The notes beneath the pieces are model-generated. The model made no database searches and had not been told where the DNA came from. It was given only the letters and a program-made list of their open reading frames with translations. Shown here in pieces: positions 35,651 to 43,824 of a DNA stretch of 64,000 nucleotides (position 1 is its first letter; every line of letters starts with the position of its first letter). A program made the translations under genes and the position numbers. The stretch spans positions 496,001 through 560,000 of the forward strand of contig NZ_CP134876.1 of assembly GCF_032108445.1 (NCBI RefSeq). Direction: 5' to 3'. This stretch comes from Micromonospora halotolerans. GTDB taxonomy: Bacteria > Actinomycetota > Actinomycetes > Mycobacteriales > Micromonosporaceae.

Positions 35651-36979
35651 GTGGTCAGACGATCCCTCGGCCGGCAGTTCGGCTGGCTCTGGGCGGCCTA
35701 CGCGGTGAGCGCCTACGGCTCGGCGCTGGGTTTCGGTGCGATGCCGCTGATCGCCCTGCTGGCGCTGGACGCCAGCCCCGCTCAGGTGTCCGCGCTGTCC
35801 GCGGTGGGGCCGGCCGTCGGCGCCCTGATCGCCGTGCCGCTCGGACCCTGGGTGGAGTTCCGCCGCAAGCGACCCGTGATGATCGGGATGGACCTGGCCC
35901 GCTTCGCGGTCCTCATGACGATCCCGGTCGCCTACGCCGCCGGCCGGCTCAGTTTCGTCCAGTTGCTGATCGTCTCGGCCGTGGTCGCCGCCGCCAAGAT
36001 CACCTTCCAGGCGGCCGGCGGCGCCTGTCTCAAGGCCCTCGTCCGGCCGGACGACCTGCTCGTGGCCAACGCGAGGTTCGAGTCGACCACGTGGAGCGCC
36101 ATCGCCGTCGGGCCACCGCTCGGCGGCGCGGCCGTCGGCCTCTTCGGGCCGGTGACCACCGTGGTGGCCGACGCGCTCAGCTACCTGTTGTCCGCGCTGG
36201 GCATCACGGCGATTCGCGGCCGGGAGGACCACCGGCGGCGAGCCGACCGGCAGCCGGTCCGGGCCGGCGAGCTGCTCGACGGCTGGCGCCACCTCCTGAC
36301 CCACCCCGGCCTGCGCGCGCTCTACCTCAACCAACTGCTCGTCGGCGGGCTGATCATGGCCACCGAGCCGCTGCTCGCCGTGCTCCTGCTCGGCCAGCTC
36401 GGGTTCCCGCCCTGGCAGTACGGCCTCGCCTTCGCCGCCCCGTGCGTCGGCGGCCTCATCGGCTCACGGCTCGCTCGCCAGGTCGTGGCGCGGTACGGCC
36501 AGCACCGGGTGATCCGGACGGTCGGCACGCTGCGCGCCGTCTGGCTGATCGGCCTCGCGTTCGTCCAGCCCGGCATCGCCGGCCTCGCGACGGTGATCGC
36601 CGTCGAGCTGGCGATCATCATCAGCATGAGCCTGTACAACCCGGTGCTCGCCACCTACCGGCTCGAACACACACCCGGCGACCGCACCGCCCGCACCCTG
36701 TCGGCCTGGTCGATCAGCAGCAGCGCCTCGATCGCCATCCTCAGCGCGCTCGGCGGACTGCTCGCCAACGCCACCAGCCCCCGCGCGGCGATCGCGATCG
36801 CGGGCCTGCTGATCCTCGCCAGCCCGCTGCTGCTGCCCCGCCGCCAGGACCCTCCGGTCGTGCCCGAGCGTGAGCCGGCGACGGCGCACGCCGGATCGTC
36901 GGCGGCCCCGTCGCGCGGGGCCGACGCCCCCGGTGCCCTCAGGCCAGGAGCGTCTCCCGCATCGTCGCCCCCGGGTTGA
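35651..36979 (+). CDS. MFS transporter, DHA-type exporter
   Basis: A 442-residue protein with 12 predicted helices. The helix 2-3 loop 'PWVEFRRKRPVMIGMDLARF' corresponds to the MFS motif A region. The sequence resembles the actinobacterial macrolide/multidrug efflux family. GTG 35651 follows GGGAGGTG. The C-terminal 40 residues are Pro/Ala/Ser-rich and look unstructured; the last 41 bases overlap the convergent gene. Confidence 0.86.
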   Translation: MVRRSLGRQFGWLWAAYAVSAYGSALGFGAMPLIALLALDASPAQVSALSAVGPAVGALIAVPLGPWVEFRRKRPVMIGMDLARFAVLMTIPVAYAAGRLSFVQLLIVSAVVAAAKITFQAAGGACLKALVRPDDLLVANARFESTTWSAIAVGPPLGGAAVGLFGPVTTVVADALSYLLSALGITAIRGREDHRRRADRQPVRAGELLDGWRHLLTHPGLRALYLNQLLVGGLIMATEPLLAVLLLGQLGFPPWQYGLAFAAPCVGGLIGSRLARQVVARYGQHRVIRTVGTLRAVWLIGLAFVQPGIAGLATVIAVELAIIISMSLYNPVLATYRLEHTPGDRTARTLSAWSISSSASIAILSALGGLLANATSPRAAIAIAGLLILASPLLLPRRQDPPVVPEREPATAHAGSSAAPSRGADAPGALRPGASPASSPPG

Positions 36980-37652
36980 TCCGGCCGACGACCCGGGGGC
37001 CGTTCGGGTCGTACACGTCCAGGGTGTTGTTGCGGCGCATCAGCTCGCGAACGGCGGGCGGCAGCCGGGGCGGGTCGTCCATGGCCGCGAGGACCTGCCC
37101 GGCGGTCGAGATGAGTCGAGCGGCCAGGGCCGCGGAGTCGGCGTCGATCCGCACCCGGCCGTACTCCCAGCCGGCGGTGGTGAGGTCGAGCAGCTCGAAC
37201 ACGCGGGTCACGACCGGGGTCGGGTCGGTCACCCGGTCGAGCCGGGTCGCCCCGCCGCCGACCACCGCGACGGCGGCGGCCACCTGCGCGTACGGGTGGA
37301 AGCCGCACGGGAGCGCGTACAGCGGCCACCGCAACCCGCGGCCGGCCTCCTTCCACAGCGGCCGGTAGTTCCGGCGGTGCACCAGGAGCCGCCGGCCCGT
37401 CCGACGGTGGACGTCGTGAGCCTGGGCCCGCAGGTCGTCGTGGGCCTCGTCGGCGACCTCGCCCACGATCCGGGCCGCCACCACGAGGCCGTCGTCACCG
37501 TCCAGCATCCGGGTGACGGCGTCCACCTGGTCGGCGAACCGGATCTGCGCGTGTGCACCGTACCGGTGCCGGACCTCGGCCAGCAGCGTCTGCTGCCGCT
37601 CCGGATCGAGCTGGACCCGCCCGCCACCCAGCAACCGCCGGAGCCACCGCAT
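36939..37652 (-). CDS. conserved actinobacterial protein, unknown function
   Basis: A 237-residue soluble protein that I cannot place. It is rich in Arg, Val and Ala with several His ('AHDDLRAQAHDVHRRTG'), a central 'WPLYALPCGFHPYAQVAAA' and a C-terminal 'LMRRNNTLDVYDPNGPRVVGRINPGAT'. No signal peptide or membrane helix. ATG 37652 has a GAGGCGAC ribosome-like site; an upstream in-frame start at 37691 would add 13 residues. Divergent from the PIG-L gene. Confidence 0.6.
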   Translation of the reverse strand: MRWLRRLLGGGRVQLDPERQQTLLAEVRHRYGAHAQIRFADQVDAVTRMLDGDDGLVVAARIVGEVADEAHDDLRAQAHDVHRRTGRRLLVHRRNYRPLWKEAGRGLRWPLYALPCGFHPYAQVAAAVAVVGGGATRLDRVTDPTPVVTRVFELLDLTTAGWEYGRVRIDADSAALAARLISTAGQVLAAMDDPPRLPPAVRELMRRNNTLDVYDPNGPRVVGRINPGATMRETLLA

Positions 37653-37726
37653 GTCGCCTCGTTTCAGCAGAGCCGTCCCGGACCGCGGCAATGCTATGCG
37701 TCGGACCGCCCTCGTATGGTGATGGG

Positions 37727-38557
37727 GTGGCAGACAGATCCCTGACCTTGATGGCGGTGCACGCGCACCCCGACGACGAGGCGACGAGCACCGGCGGCAT
37801 CCTCGCCCGCTACGCGGCCGAGGGGGTCACGACGGTCCTCGTGACCTGCACCGACGGGGGGTGCGGCGACGGCCCCGGTGGCAGCAAGCCGGGCGACCCG
37901 GGGCACGACCCGGCGGCCGTGGCGGCGATGCGCCGGGCCGAGCTGGAGGCCAGCTGCGAGGCGTTGAAGGTCACGCACCTGGAGACGCTCGGCTACGCCG
38001 ACTCCGGGATGATGGGCTGGGCGACCAACGACCTGCCCGACGCGTTCTGGAACACGCCGGTGGCGGAGGCGGCCGACCGGCTGGCCGAGTTGATCCGGCG
38101 CTACCGGCCCGACGTCGTGGTCACCTACGACGAGAACGGCTTCTACGGCCACCCGGACCACATCCAGGCGCACCGCATCACGATGGCCGCCGTCGAGCGG
38201 ACGGGCATCCCCGCGAAGGTCTACTGGACGACCGTGCCGCGCAGCGCCTTCCAGGAGTTCGGCCGCGTCATGAAGGAGATCGGCGTCGAGTTCCCCGAGC
38301 CGGACGGGCCGGCGGAGGAGATGCCGCAGCTCGGCCTGCCCGACGACGAGATCACCACGTGGGTGGACACGAGCGCCTACGGCGCGCAGAAGTTCGCGTC
38401 GTTGGCCGCGCACGCCAGCCAGGCCGAGAACATCTTCTTCCTGCAACTGGGGCAGGACCGGTTCACCGAGCTGATGGGCGTGGAGACGTTCGTCCGGGTT
38501 CACGACACCACCGGCGCGCCGGCACGCGAGGACGACCTGTTCGCCGGGCTGCGCTGA
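37727..38557 (+). CDS. PIG-L/LmbE-family deacetylase
   Basis: A 276-residue zinc deacetylase of the MshB/Mca superfamily. Zinc ligands lie in 'AVHAHPDDEATS' (N-terminus) and the His of 'GHPDHIQAHR'. MshB (mycothiol synthesis) and Mca (mycothiol conjugate amidase) share this fold; the sequence after the first motif, 'TCTDGGCGDGPGG', does not clearly match either, so only the family is assigned. A TATGGT hexamer ends six bases before GTG, so translation may be leaderless. Confidence 0.85.
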   Translation: MADRSLTLMAVHAHPDDEATSTGGILARYAAEGVTTVLVTCTDGGCGDGPGGSKPGDPGHDPAAVAAMRRAELEASCEALKVTHLETLGYADSGMMGWATNDLPDAFWNTPVAEAADRLAELIRRYRPDVVVTYDENGFYGHPDHIQAHRITMAAVERTGIPAKVYWTTVPRSAFQEFGRVMKEIGVEFPEPDGPAEEMPQLGLPDDEITTWVDTSAYGAQKFASLAAHASQAENIFFLQLGQDRFTELMGVETFVRVHDTTGAPAREDDLFAGLR

Positions 38558-38602
38558 GCACACCGGCGGCCCTGGCCGGTCCCAGCGGCGGCTCCCGCCG
38601 TG

Positions 38603-39904
38603 TCACAGTTCGCCGCGGGCCAGCCGGATCAGCCGGTCGAGGACCCGGCCGCCGCTGACCCGCAGACCGTCGTGCTCGTACTCGTTGGTGACCCAGGTGC
38701 GCAGGCCGCGCACCGCGCGGGCGGTGGCGAGCGAGTCGTCGGCGTCGACGTACATGTCGTCGTGGTAGACGGCCGCGGCCACGGGGACCTCGTTGCGCGC
38801 CAGTTGCCCGGGGTCGTACAGGTCGGGCCAGTCCTCCCGCTGGGCGAGCAGGTCCGCCACCTCGTCCAGCGGGGCCAGCGCCGGGTCGGTGGCGAACATC
38901 CAGGGATAGATCATCTCGCCGGTCAGCAGCACCGGCACGCCGTCGGCCAGGGCCCGGTCGACGTCGAACCGCGGGAACTCCGGGCGTACCGACTGGGCCG
39001 CCCATCCGGTGCCGCACGGCGACACCGACCGCTGTCCGTAGATCGACTCGTGCAGGACGGCGTAGAGCGGCCGGCCGGCGAACGACAGGTGGCCCTCGAC
39101 CTGGGCGAGGAACGGGTCGGAGAGCCGGCGATCGAGCGGGACAGCGTCCTCGAGCAGGTAGTGCAGCGTGTGTGAGCCGCTGCCGGTGCCCAGCATGATG
39201 CCGAGCGCCTGGAACGCCTCGGCGGTCAGCAGCCCGCCACCGGGCAGCCGTACCTCCTGCTCCCGCAGGTGCCGCACGAGGGCGCGGACGGTTTCGACGT
39301 CCTCCGGGTAGCGGGCGTAGTGCGCCTCGACCTTGCGCCGCACCCGGGGGTAGGCGGCCCGGTAGACGGCCTCGGGCGCGCTGCGCAGGCCCGGGAGACC
39401 TCCGGTCACGAAGGCCTCGCGGACGCCCTCCGGCGCGTACGACAGGTAGGTGAGGGTGCAGAAGCCGCCGTAGCTCTGGCCCAGGAGGCTCCACCGCCCG
39501 GCCTCGCCGAGGAGTTCCCGGCGGATCAGTTCGCAGTCCCGGACGATCGAGTCGGCCCGGAAGTGCGCCAGATACCGGGCCTGCGCGGCCACGTCACCCC
39601 GCAGCGGCAGCGTGTGCCGGTCGGCGGGCGTGGAGCGGCCGGTGCCACGCTGGTCCAGCAGCAGCACCCGGTAGTCGTCCAACGCCCGGTCCAGCCAGCT
39701 GTCGCGGCCCACCGGGCGCGGTGACCGGCCACCCGGCCCGCCCTGCAGGAACAGCAGCCACGGCAGTGACTCCCGTTCCCGGCCGGCGGCGACGACCTCG
39801 CGGGCGTACACCTCGATCCGCTCGCCGGCCGGATCCGCGTGGTCGAGTGGGACCCGGAAGGTGTGGTCGGTGATGACGGTGCCCGGCTGGCGGTAGGTCG
39901 GCAC
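38603..39904 (-). CDS. alpha/beta hydrolase, S33 proline iminopeptidase type
   Basis: A 433-residue hydrolase. The oxyanion region 'LFLQGGPGGRSPRP' and 'LLDQRGTGRSTP', nucleophile elbow 'LLGQSYGGFCTLTYL' (catalytic Ser) and late His in 'VTNEYEHDGLRVSGG' fit the proline-iminopeptidase (S33) family. It removes N-terminal residues, typically Pro, from peptides. GTG start with a GGGAGGGAGA ribosome site. Confidence 0.88.
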   Translation of the reverse strand: MPTYRQPGTVITDHTFRVPLDHADPAGERIEVYAREVVAAGRERESLPWLLFLQGGPGGRSPRPVGRDSWLDRALDDYRVLLLDQRGTGRSTPADRHTLPLRGDVAAQARYLAHFRADSIVRDCELIRRELLGEAGRWSLLGQSYGGFCTLTYLSYAPEGVREAFVTGGLPGLRSAPEAVYRAAYPRVRRKVEAHYARYPEDVETVRALVRHLREQEVRLPGGGLLTAEAFQALGIMLGTGSGSHTLHYLLEDAVPLDRRLSDPFLAQVEGHLSFAGRPLYAVLHESIYGQRSVSPCGTGWAAQSVRPEFPRFDVDRALADGVPVLLTGEMIYPWMFATDPALAPLDEVADLLAQREDWPDLYDPGQLARNEVPVAAAVYHDDMYVDADDSLATARAVRGLRTWVTNEYEHDGLRVSGGRVLDRLIRLARGEL

Positions 39905-40032
39905 GCGGTTCTCCCTCCCACGCCGGGCGGCGCACTCGTCGACTCTAGTGGCGGACGCGGCATCGATGCGGTCAGAGTGGGCATAGCGGGAGGAAGCCGG
40001 GACGCGGTTCGCGACAGTGTTTCCCGGTGAGG

Positions 40033-40120
40033 CCCCGGGCGGTAAGAAAATTCCGCCCGGGGTCGACCGAGCGCAGGAAGGGCCCTCCGCACCCCACGAG
40101 GGGTGCGGAGGGCCCTTCCT
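40033..40120. terminator. double hairpin terminator before the DUF3618 operon end
   Basis: Two stems in tandem. CCCCGGGCGG / CCGCCCGGGG (40033-40062) has a 10-base A-rich loop. A perfect 21-bp stem follows (arms 40075-40095 and 40100-40120, loop ACGA). It lies just after the leftward DUF3618 operon and probably isolates it from the S33 peptidase gene. Confidence 0.8.
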
Positions 40121-40143
40121 TCTTGGCTGTGCCGCCGCGAGAC

Positions 40144-40740
40144 CTAGCGGTGCCGCATCTCCCCGGCGGCCTCCCGCGTCTCGTCCTGCATCTGGTGTGC
40201 GGTCGATCGGCCCTGGTCACGGACCGCCGATGCGCCCTGCGCGGCGGTGGACCGCACCGACTGGGCCGCCTGCTGCGCGGGCTCGCGCATCTGGTCCCGG
40301 AGCTGGTTACCGACCTGGCTGGCCTGCTGGCGCAGCCCGGCGGAGTGCTCCCCGACCATGCCCCGGGCCTGGCCGGCCCATTGCCGCTCGGGGCGGCTGG
40401 GCGGGATCAGGGAGGAGACCAGCAGCCCGGCGCCGAAGGCGATCAGGCCGGCCGCGAGCGGGTTGCCCTGCGTCTGTGCCCGGGACTGCTGCCCGAGCGA
40501 CCGCGCCTCGTCCCGGACCGAACCGGCAGTCTGCGACATCCGCTGGCCGGCGCCGTGCCCGTCCATCTGCGCGCCCATCACCTTCTCCTTGACTCGGGTC
40601 AGCGCGCCGCGAGCCTGCCCGACACGCTCACCGGCGATCCGACGCGGGTTCATCTTGTCGGTCAGAGCATCCACGTCGCTGCTCAACTCGCTCCGGGTGC
40701 TCTCGATCTCTGATCGGATCCGATCCGGATCGGTGGACAT
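40144..40740 (-). CDS. DUF3618-domain membrane-associated protein
   Basis: A 198-residue protein. The DUF3618 signature 'DPDRIRSEIESTRSELSSDVDALTDKMNPRR' region is at 4-36. One hydrophobic segment ('NPLAAGLIAFGAGLLVSSLIPPS') lies near residue 105, with Gln/Ala-rich helical stretches on both sides. These proteins co-occur with holin-like and DUF-type envelope proteins in actinobacteria. ATG 40740 follows AGGAGGGAG. Last of three leftward genes. Confidence 0.85.
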   Translation of the reverse strand: MSTDPDRIRSEIESTRSELSSDVDALTDKMNPRRIAGERVGQARGALTRVKEKVMGAQMDGHGAGQRMSQTAGSVRDEARSLGQQSRAQTQGNPLAAGLIAFGAGLLVSSLIPPSRPERQWAGQARGMVGEHSAGLRQQASQVGNQLRDQMREPAQQAAQSVRSTAAQGASAVRDQGRSTAHQMQDETREAAGEMRHR

Positions 40741-40762
40741 GATCCGCTCCCTCCTGGCGCGG

Positions 40763-41158
40763 TCACCGGCCTCGCATGGCGTGCGGCATCTCCCGCGCGG
40801 TCTGTTTCGTCCGCGGCAGGACCTCACGGAGCTGCCGCATCTTGGTCCGGGCGTTGGCGAGCAGGATGGCGGCGACGACCGCCCAGATGACCGCCACGAT
40901 CAGTGCGGCCCATCCCTCGTCCATCACGTTCGACAGGCCCCACCACACCGCGTACGACACGAACAGCACGGCCAGGAAACCGGCCAGCGCCGCCCCGCCG
41001 AACATGCCACCGGCCTTTCCGGCCTGGCTCGCCTCCTCGCGCAGCTCGGCCTTGGCCAGCTCGACCTCCTTGCGGACCAGCGTGGAGAGATCCCGGGTCA
41101 CGTCGCCCAGCAGCTCACCGACTGAGGACTGCGTCCGCTCCTTCTCCGGGGCGCTCAC
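40763..41158 (-). CDS. phage-holin-like family membrane protein (holin-X/DUF1469 type)
   Basis: A 131-residue protein: a charged amphipathic N-terminal helix ('SVGELLGDVTRDLSTLVRKEVELAKAELREEA' region), then two membrane helices at about 50-75 and 82-103. It is a chromosomal envelope protein rather than a phage lysis gene, since no other phage genes are near. GTG start overlaps the stop before it (GTGA). Confidence 0.85.
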   Translation of the reverse strand: MSAPEKERTQSSVGELLGDVTRDLSTLVRKEVELAKAELREEASQAGKAGGMFGGAALAGFLAVLFVSYAVWWGLSNVMDEGWAALIVAVIWAVVAAILLANARTKMRQLREVLPRTKQTAREMPHAMRGR

Positions 41159-41820
41159 GGCGCCACCCCGCCCGGGATGTCCGGCTCCGGCCGGCCGGCC
41201 GGCGACACGTTCTGCACCCGGGCCACCCCGGTGTAGGGCTGCTCTCCGGTGTACGGCGCCTCGACCGGCCGCTCGGACGACGGCGCCACCGGCTGCGCGG
41301 GCTGGGCCGGCGCGGCGCCGGAGCCCGACCAGTCGGAGGCGGTCAGGTTCCGGGTGAGCCGGCCGACGAGCAGGCCCGCCACCACGGCACCGGCGAGGAA
41401 CGTCCCGGGATGCTGCCGGGCGTACCCTCGCACCTCGTCCAGAACGTCGCCCGGCTCCCGCTGGTCGAGCCACCCGGCGGCGCGCTGCGCCGCGTCGGCC
41501 GCCCGGCGGACCGCCTCGCCGGCCATCCCCGACTCCCCGCTCTGCTCGGCCATGGAGCCGAGCCCACGGCCCAGGTCGCGCAGCCCTTCGGCGGCCCTGT
41601 GCTGCTGCGTCCGCGCCTGGTCCCGCAGTTGCGTGGTGGCCTGGCCGGTCAGGTTCCGTGCCTGCTGCGCCGCCTCCGCGGCCACCTGCCCGCCCTGCTC
41701 GGTCGCGGCGTGCGCGACCTGTCCACCCGTCTGCATCGCGTGTTGCCCGACCCGGGACGCCTGCTGCCGGGCCTGCTCCCCCGTGCCGCCGGGGGGCCGG
41801 CTCTGGTTGGTTGCCGTCAT
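41155..41820 (-). CDS. Gln/Ala-rich helical envelope protein
   Basis: A 221-residue protein, first of the holin/DUF3618 operon. Residues 1-130 are Gln/Ala/Arg-rich amphipathic helix, followed by a single hydrophobic segment ('HPGTFLAGAVVAGLLVGRLTRN', about 140-160) and a Pro-rich disordered tail. Homologues accompany DUF3618 and holin-like genes; function unknown. The 300 bases upstream (41821-42125) hold no gene I can support. Confidence 0.75.
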   Translation of the reverse strand: MTATNQSRPPGGTGEQARQQASRVGQHAMQTGGQVAHAATEQGGQVAAEAAQQARNLTGQATTQLRDQARTQQHRAAEGLRDLGRGLGSMAEQSGESGMAGEAVRRAADAAQRAAGWLDQREPGDVLDEVRGYARQHPGTFLAGAVVAGLLVGRLTRNLTASDWSGSGAAPAQPAQPVAPSSERPVEAPYTGEQPYTGVARVQNVSPAGRPEPDIPGGVAP

Positions 41821-42125
41821 GGCCCTACTTCCTCCCTCGCGACGGGCCGGCGAAGCTTCTGCTCCGCCCGCCCGGTCACAGCAGATCGGCCGCCAATTGC
41901 GGGAGCGCCATCCGGATGAACCGCGAAACCAGCTGTCTTTCGTCGAGATGCGCCTTGCAGTGCGGCCGTGGACTACTGCACGCTTCGGCCTCTCCCGTCT
42001 CCGGCAGGTGAGTGCCCACCGGACCTGCCGTTATGCCCGCCCACCCGAACCCAGGTGAACGGCCGGGACCACGTCGGTCAGACCGGCTGAGGCGGCGAGA
42101 CCCGACTGTCCGTTCCGACCCGCGC

Positions 42126-42280
42126 TCAGCCCACCCCGGCGGTCGCGACGGGTTCGAACGGTTTGTCCGCGGGCGTGATGGACCGCGCCATCCGAGGGTC
42201 GCGGGGCGGGTTGCGTGCTGTGCGCGTGCCGGGACCGGTGAAGAAGACGATCGGGTCGCCGTGCGTGCCGACCGAGGTCA
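42126..42280 (-). pseudogene. fragment of a PPOX-type (F420-dependent) oxidoreductase gene
   Basis: Just after the DHFR-like stop, a reading frame reads 'GTHGDPIVFFTGPGTRTARN', then 'PRDPRMARSITPADKPFEPV', the N-terminal core of PPOX-class flavin or F420 enzymes. It stops at 42126 after about 50 residues instead of ~140 and has no start. It is either a decayed gene or the scar of a deletion. Confidence 0.6.
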
Positions 42281-42874
42281 CCGGACCACCTCGTAGTGGA
42301 GGTGGGTCACGCCGGGGGCCGGGACGGCCTCGACGAGGCGGAGCCGCACGTGCGCGGGAAGCGACTGGAAGTAGGGCCGGCCGCCGCCGAGCAGGACCGG
42401 CACCTGGTGCAGGATCACCTCGTCGACCAGTCCCGCGGCGAGGGCCGCCGTCGCGACGCCGCCGCCCATGAGGGCGACATCCTTGTCGCCGGCGGCCTCC
42501 CGCGCGACCGCGACCGCGTCCTCGATCCCGGTGGTGACCAGCGTCTGACGGTCGTCGCTCATACCCGGCACCGGCCGGTTGCTGAGCACGATCAGCGGCG
42601 CCGTCGGGTGCGGCGTCCCGCCGTGCACCCACCCGGAGTAGTCGTACGTGTTGCGGCCGGCCAGGCTCGCGCCGACGCGCCCGGCCACGGCGTCGAGCAC
42701 CCGGGCACTGGGCTCGCTCAGGTGGAACCCGTCGAACACCTGGCTGGGGGTGTCACCGTCGAAGAACCAGTCGAACAGCATCGTCCCGTCGCCCAGCCCT
42801 CGCCCGGCGCCGGGGTCGCGTCCGGTGATGTATCCGTCGACCGAGACCGACAACGCGATGAACACCTTGCTCAT
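42278..42874 (-). CDS. dihydrofolate reductase-like (RibD C-terminal domain) protein
   Basis: A 198-residue protein of the RibD_C/DHFR-like family that is common in actinobacteria: 'MSKVFIALSVSVDGYITGRDP', 'VGASLAGRNTYDYSGWV', 'PLIVLSNRPVPG' and 'KDVALMGGGVATAALAAGLVDE'. It is an NADPH-binding reductase of unknown substrate, not the housekeeping FolA. ATG 42874 has the strong site GAGGAGGGGG. Divergent from an HxlR regulator, with a shared operator region. Confidence 0.88.
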   Translation of the reverse strand: MSKVFIALSVSVDGYITGRDPGAGRGLGDGTMLFDWFFDGDTPSQVFDGFHLSEPSARVLDAVAGRVGASLAGRNTYDYSGWVHGGTPHPTAPLIVLSNRPVPGMSDDRQTLVTTGIEDAVAVAREAAGDKDVALMGGGVATAALAAGLVDEVILHQVPVLLGGGRPYFQSLPAHVRLRLVEAVPAPGVTHLHYEVVR

Positions 42875-42890
42875 GCCGTACCCCCTCCTC

Positions 42891-42943
42891 AGTTCCTTCA
42901 AGAGACTCCGCGACCGTAACAGCTCAAGTTCCTTAAGGGAACT
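42891..42943. promoter_or_regulatory. two HxlR operator copies between the DHFR-like and hxlR genes
   Basis: Near-perfect palindrome AGTTCCTTAAGGGAACT (42927-42943) and a weaker copy AGTTCCTTCAAGAGACT (42891-42907), 36 bases apart. One lies next to each gene, so the regulator probably represses both itself and the reductase. Confidence 0.65.
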
Positions 42944-42963
42944 CAAATTGCTACACTGGCCCC

Positions 42964-43416
42964 ATGCAGCGCACGAACTTCGGCGAGATGGCCTGCTCGA
43001 TCGCCCGCACGCTCGACGTGATCGGCGAGCCCTGGTCGCCGCTGGTCCTGCGTGACGTGTACGCCGGGCTCACCCGGTTCGAGCAGATCCAGGCGGACCT
43101 CGGCATCTCGCGCAAGGTCCTGACCGAGCGGCTGAACCACCTCGTCGACCAGGGGGTGCTCGAGCGCCGGCCCTACGACCAGCGACCCCGGTTCGAGTAC
43201 GTCCTCACCGAGAAGGGCACCGAGCTGGTCGACCTACTCATGGTCATGGTCCGCTGGGGCGACAAGTGGCTCGCCGGTCCGGCCGGCCCGCCGGTCCTGT
43301 ACCGCCACCACGCGTGTGGCGAGGTCAGCAGCGTCGACCTGCGCTGTGCACACTGCGGCGAGCCGATGCACGCCGGCGACGTCGACCTGCTTCCCGGCCC
43401 CGGTGCGGCGAACTGA
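42964..43416 (+). CDS. HxlR-family winged-helix regulator
   Basis: A 150-residue regulator. The typical start is 'FGEMACSIARTLDVIGEPWSPLVLRDVYAG', with the redox-type Cys11 of the family; the helix-turn-helix is 'LGISRKVLTERLNHLVDQGVLERRPYD'. The C-terminus has an extra Cys pair motif ('CAHCGEPM'). A TACACT hexamer lies seven bases before the ATG, consistent with a leaderless mRNA. It faces the reductase across the operator pair. Confidence 0.9.
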   Translation: MQRTNFGEMACSIARTLDVIGEPWSPLVLRDVYAGLTRFEQIQADLGISRKVLTERLNHLVDQGVLERRPYDQRPRFEYVLTEKGTELVDLLMVMVRWGDKWLAGPAGPPVLYRHHACGEVSSVDLRCAHCGEPMHAGDVDLLPGPGAAN

Positions 43417-43438
43417 CGCCGTCCCGGCCACCGCCCCG

Positions 43439-43642
43439 TCACTGACCGGCGTGCCACGGGCCGCTCAGCGCCCCGCCGCCGGAGCCGGTCGAGGGGCTGA
43501 CGACGCGCTGGCCGTGGCCCGCCACCAGCGCGGCCAGCCCGGCGCCGGTGGTGTTGAGCAGCACGTCGTGGATGGAGGACACCCGGTCCAGCCGCAGCAC
43601 ATACTGCGCGACCTCGACCAGGACCGAGCAGCCCGCCCAAAT
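43439..43642 (-). pseudogene. C-terminal fragment of a VanZ-like gene
   Basis: A minus-strand frame reads 'SVLVEVAQYVLRLDRVSSIH', then 'DVLLNTTGAGLAALVAGHGQR', matching the last conserved part of VanZ proteins (E-x-x-Q-x-x-x-x-R-x-x-x-x-D-x-x-x-N-x-x-G). It is preceded by an in-frame TAG at about 43640, so about 65 residues remain. In 43643-43824 another short frame, 'VSDDRLSIIAAGGLSPCEAA', may be a further gene tail; nothing else is seen there. Confidence 0.6.
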
Positions 43643-43824
43643 CTACCGGGCCCTGGGCCGGGCAGGAGGCGGGCGAATTCACCGTGCGGCGCCCGGCTCC
43701 GGCCGAGCGCCGCCGTCGTACTCCGCCGCCTCGCACGGCGAGAGGCCGCCGGCGGCGATGATCGACAGGCGGTCGTCGGAGACCTGGCCCACGCGCCACC
43801 GAACTCGGTGCCGCGGCCCGGGCA

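Noticed and set aside
40763..41158. Prophage, because of the holin-like protein
   Set aside because: No integrase, capsid, tail or lysin genes are nearby; this family is part of chromosomal actinobacterial envelope operons.
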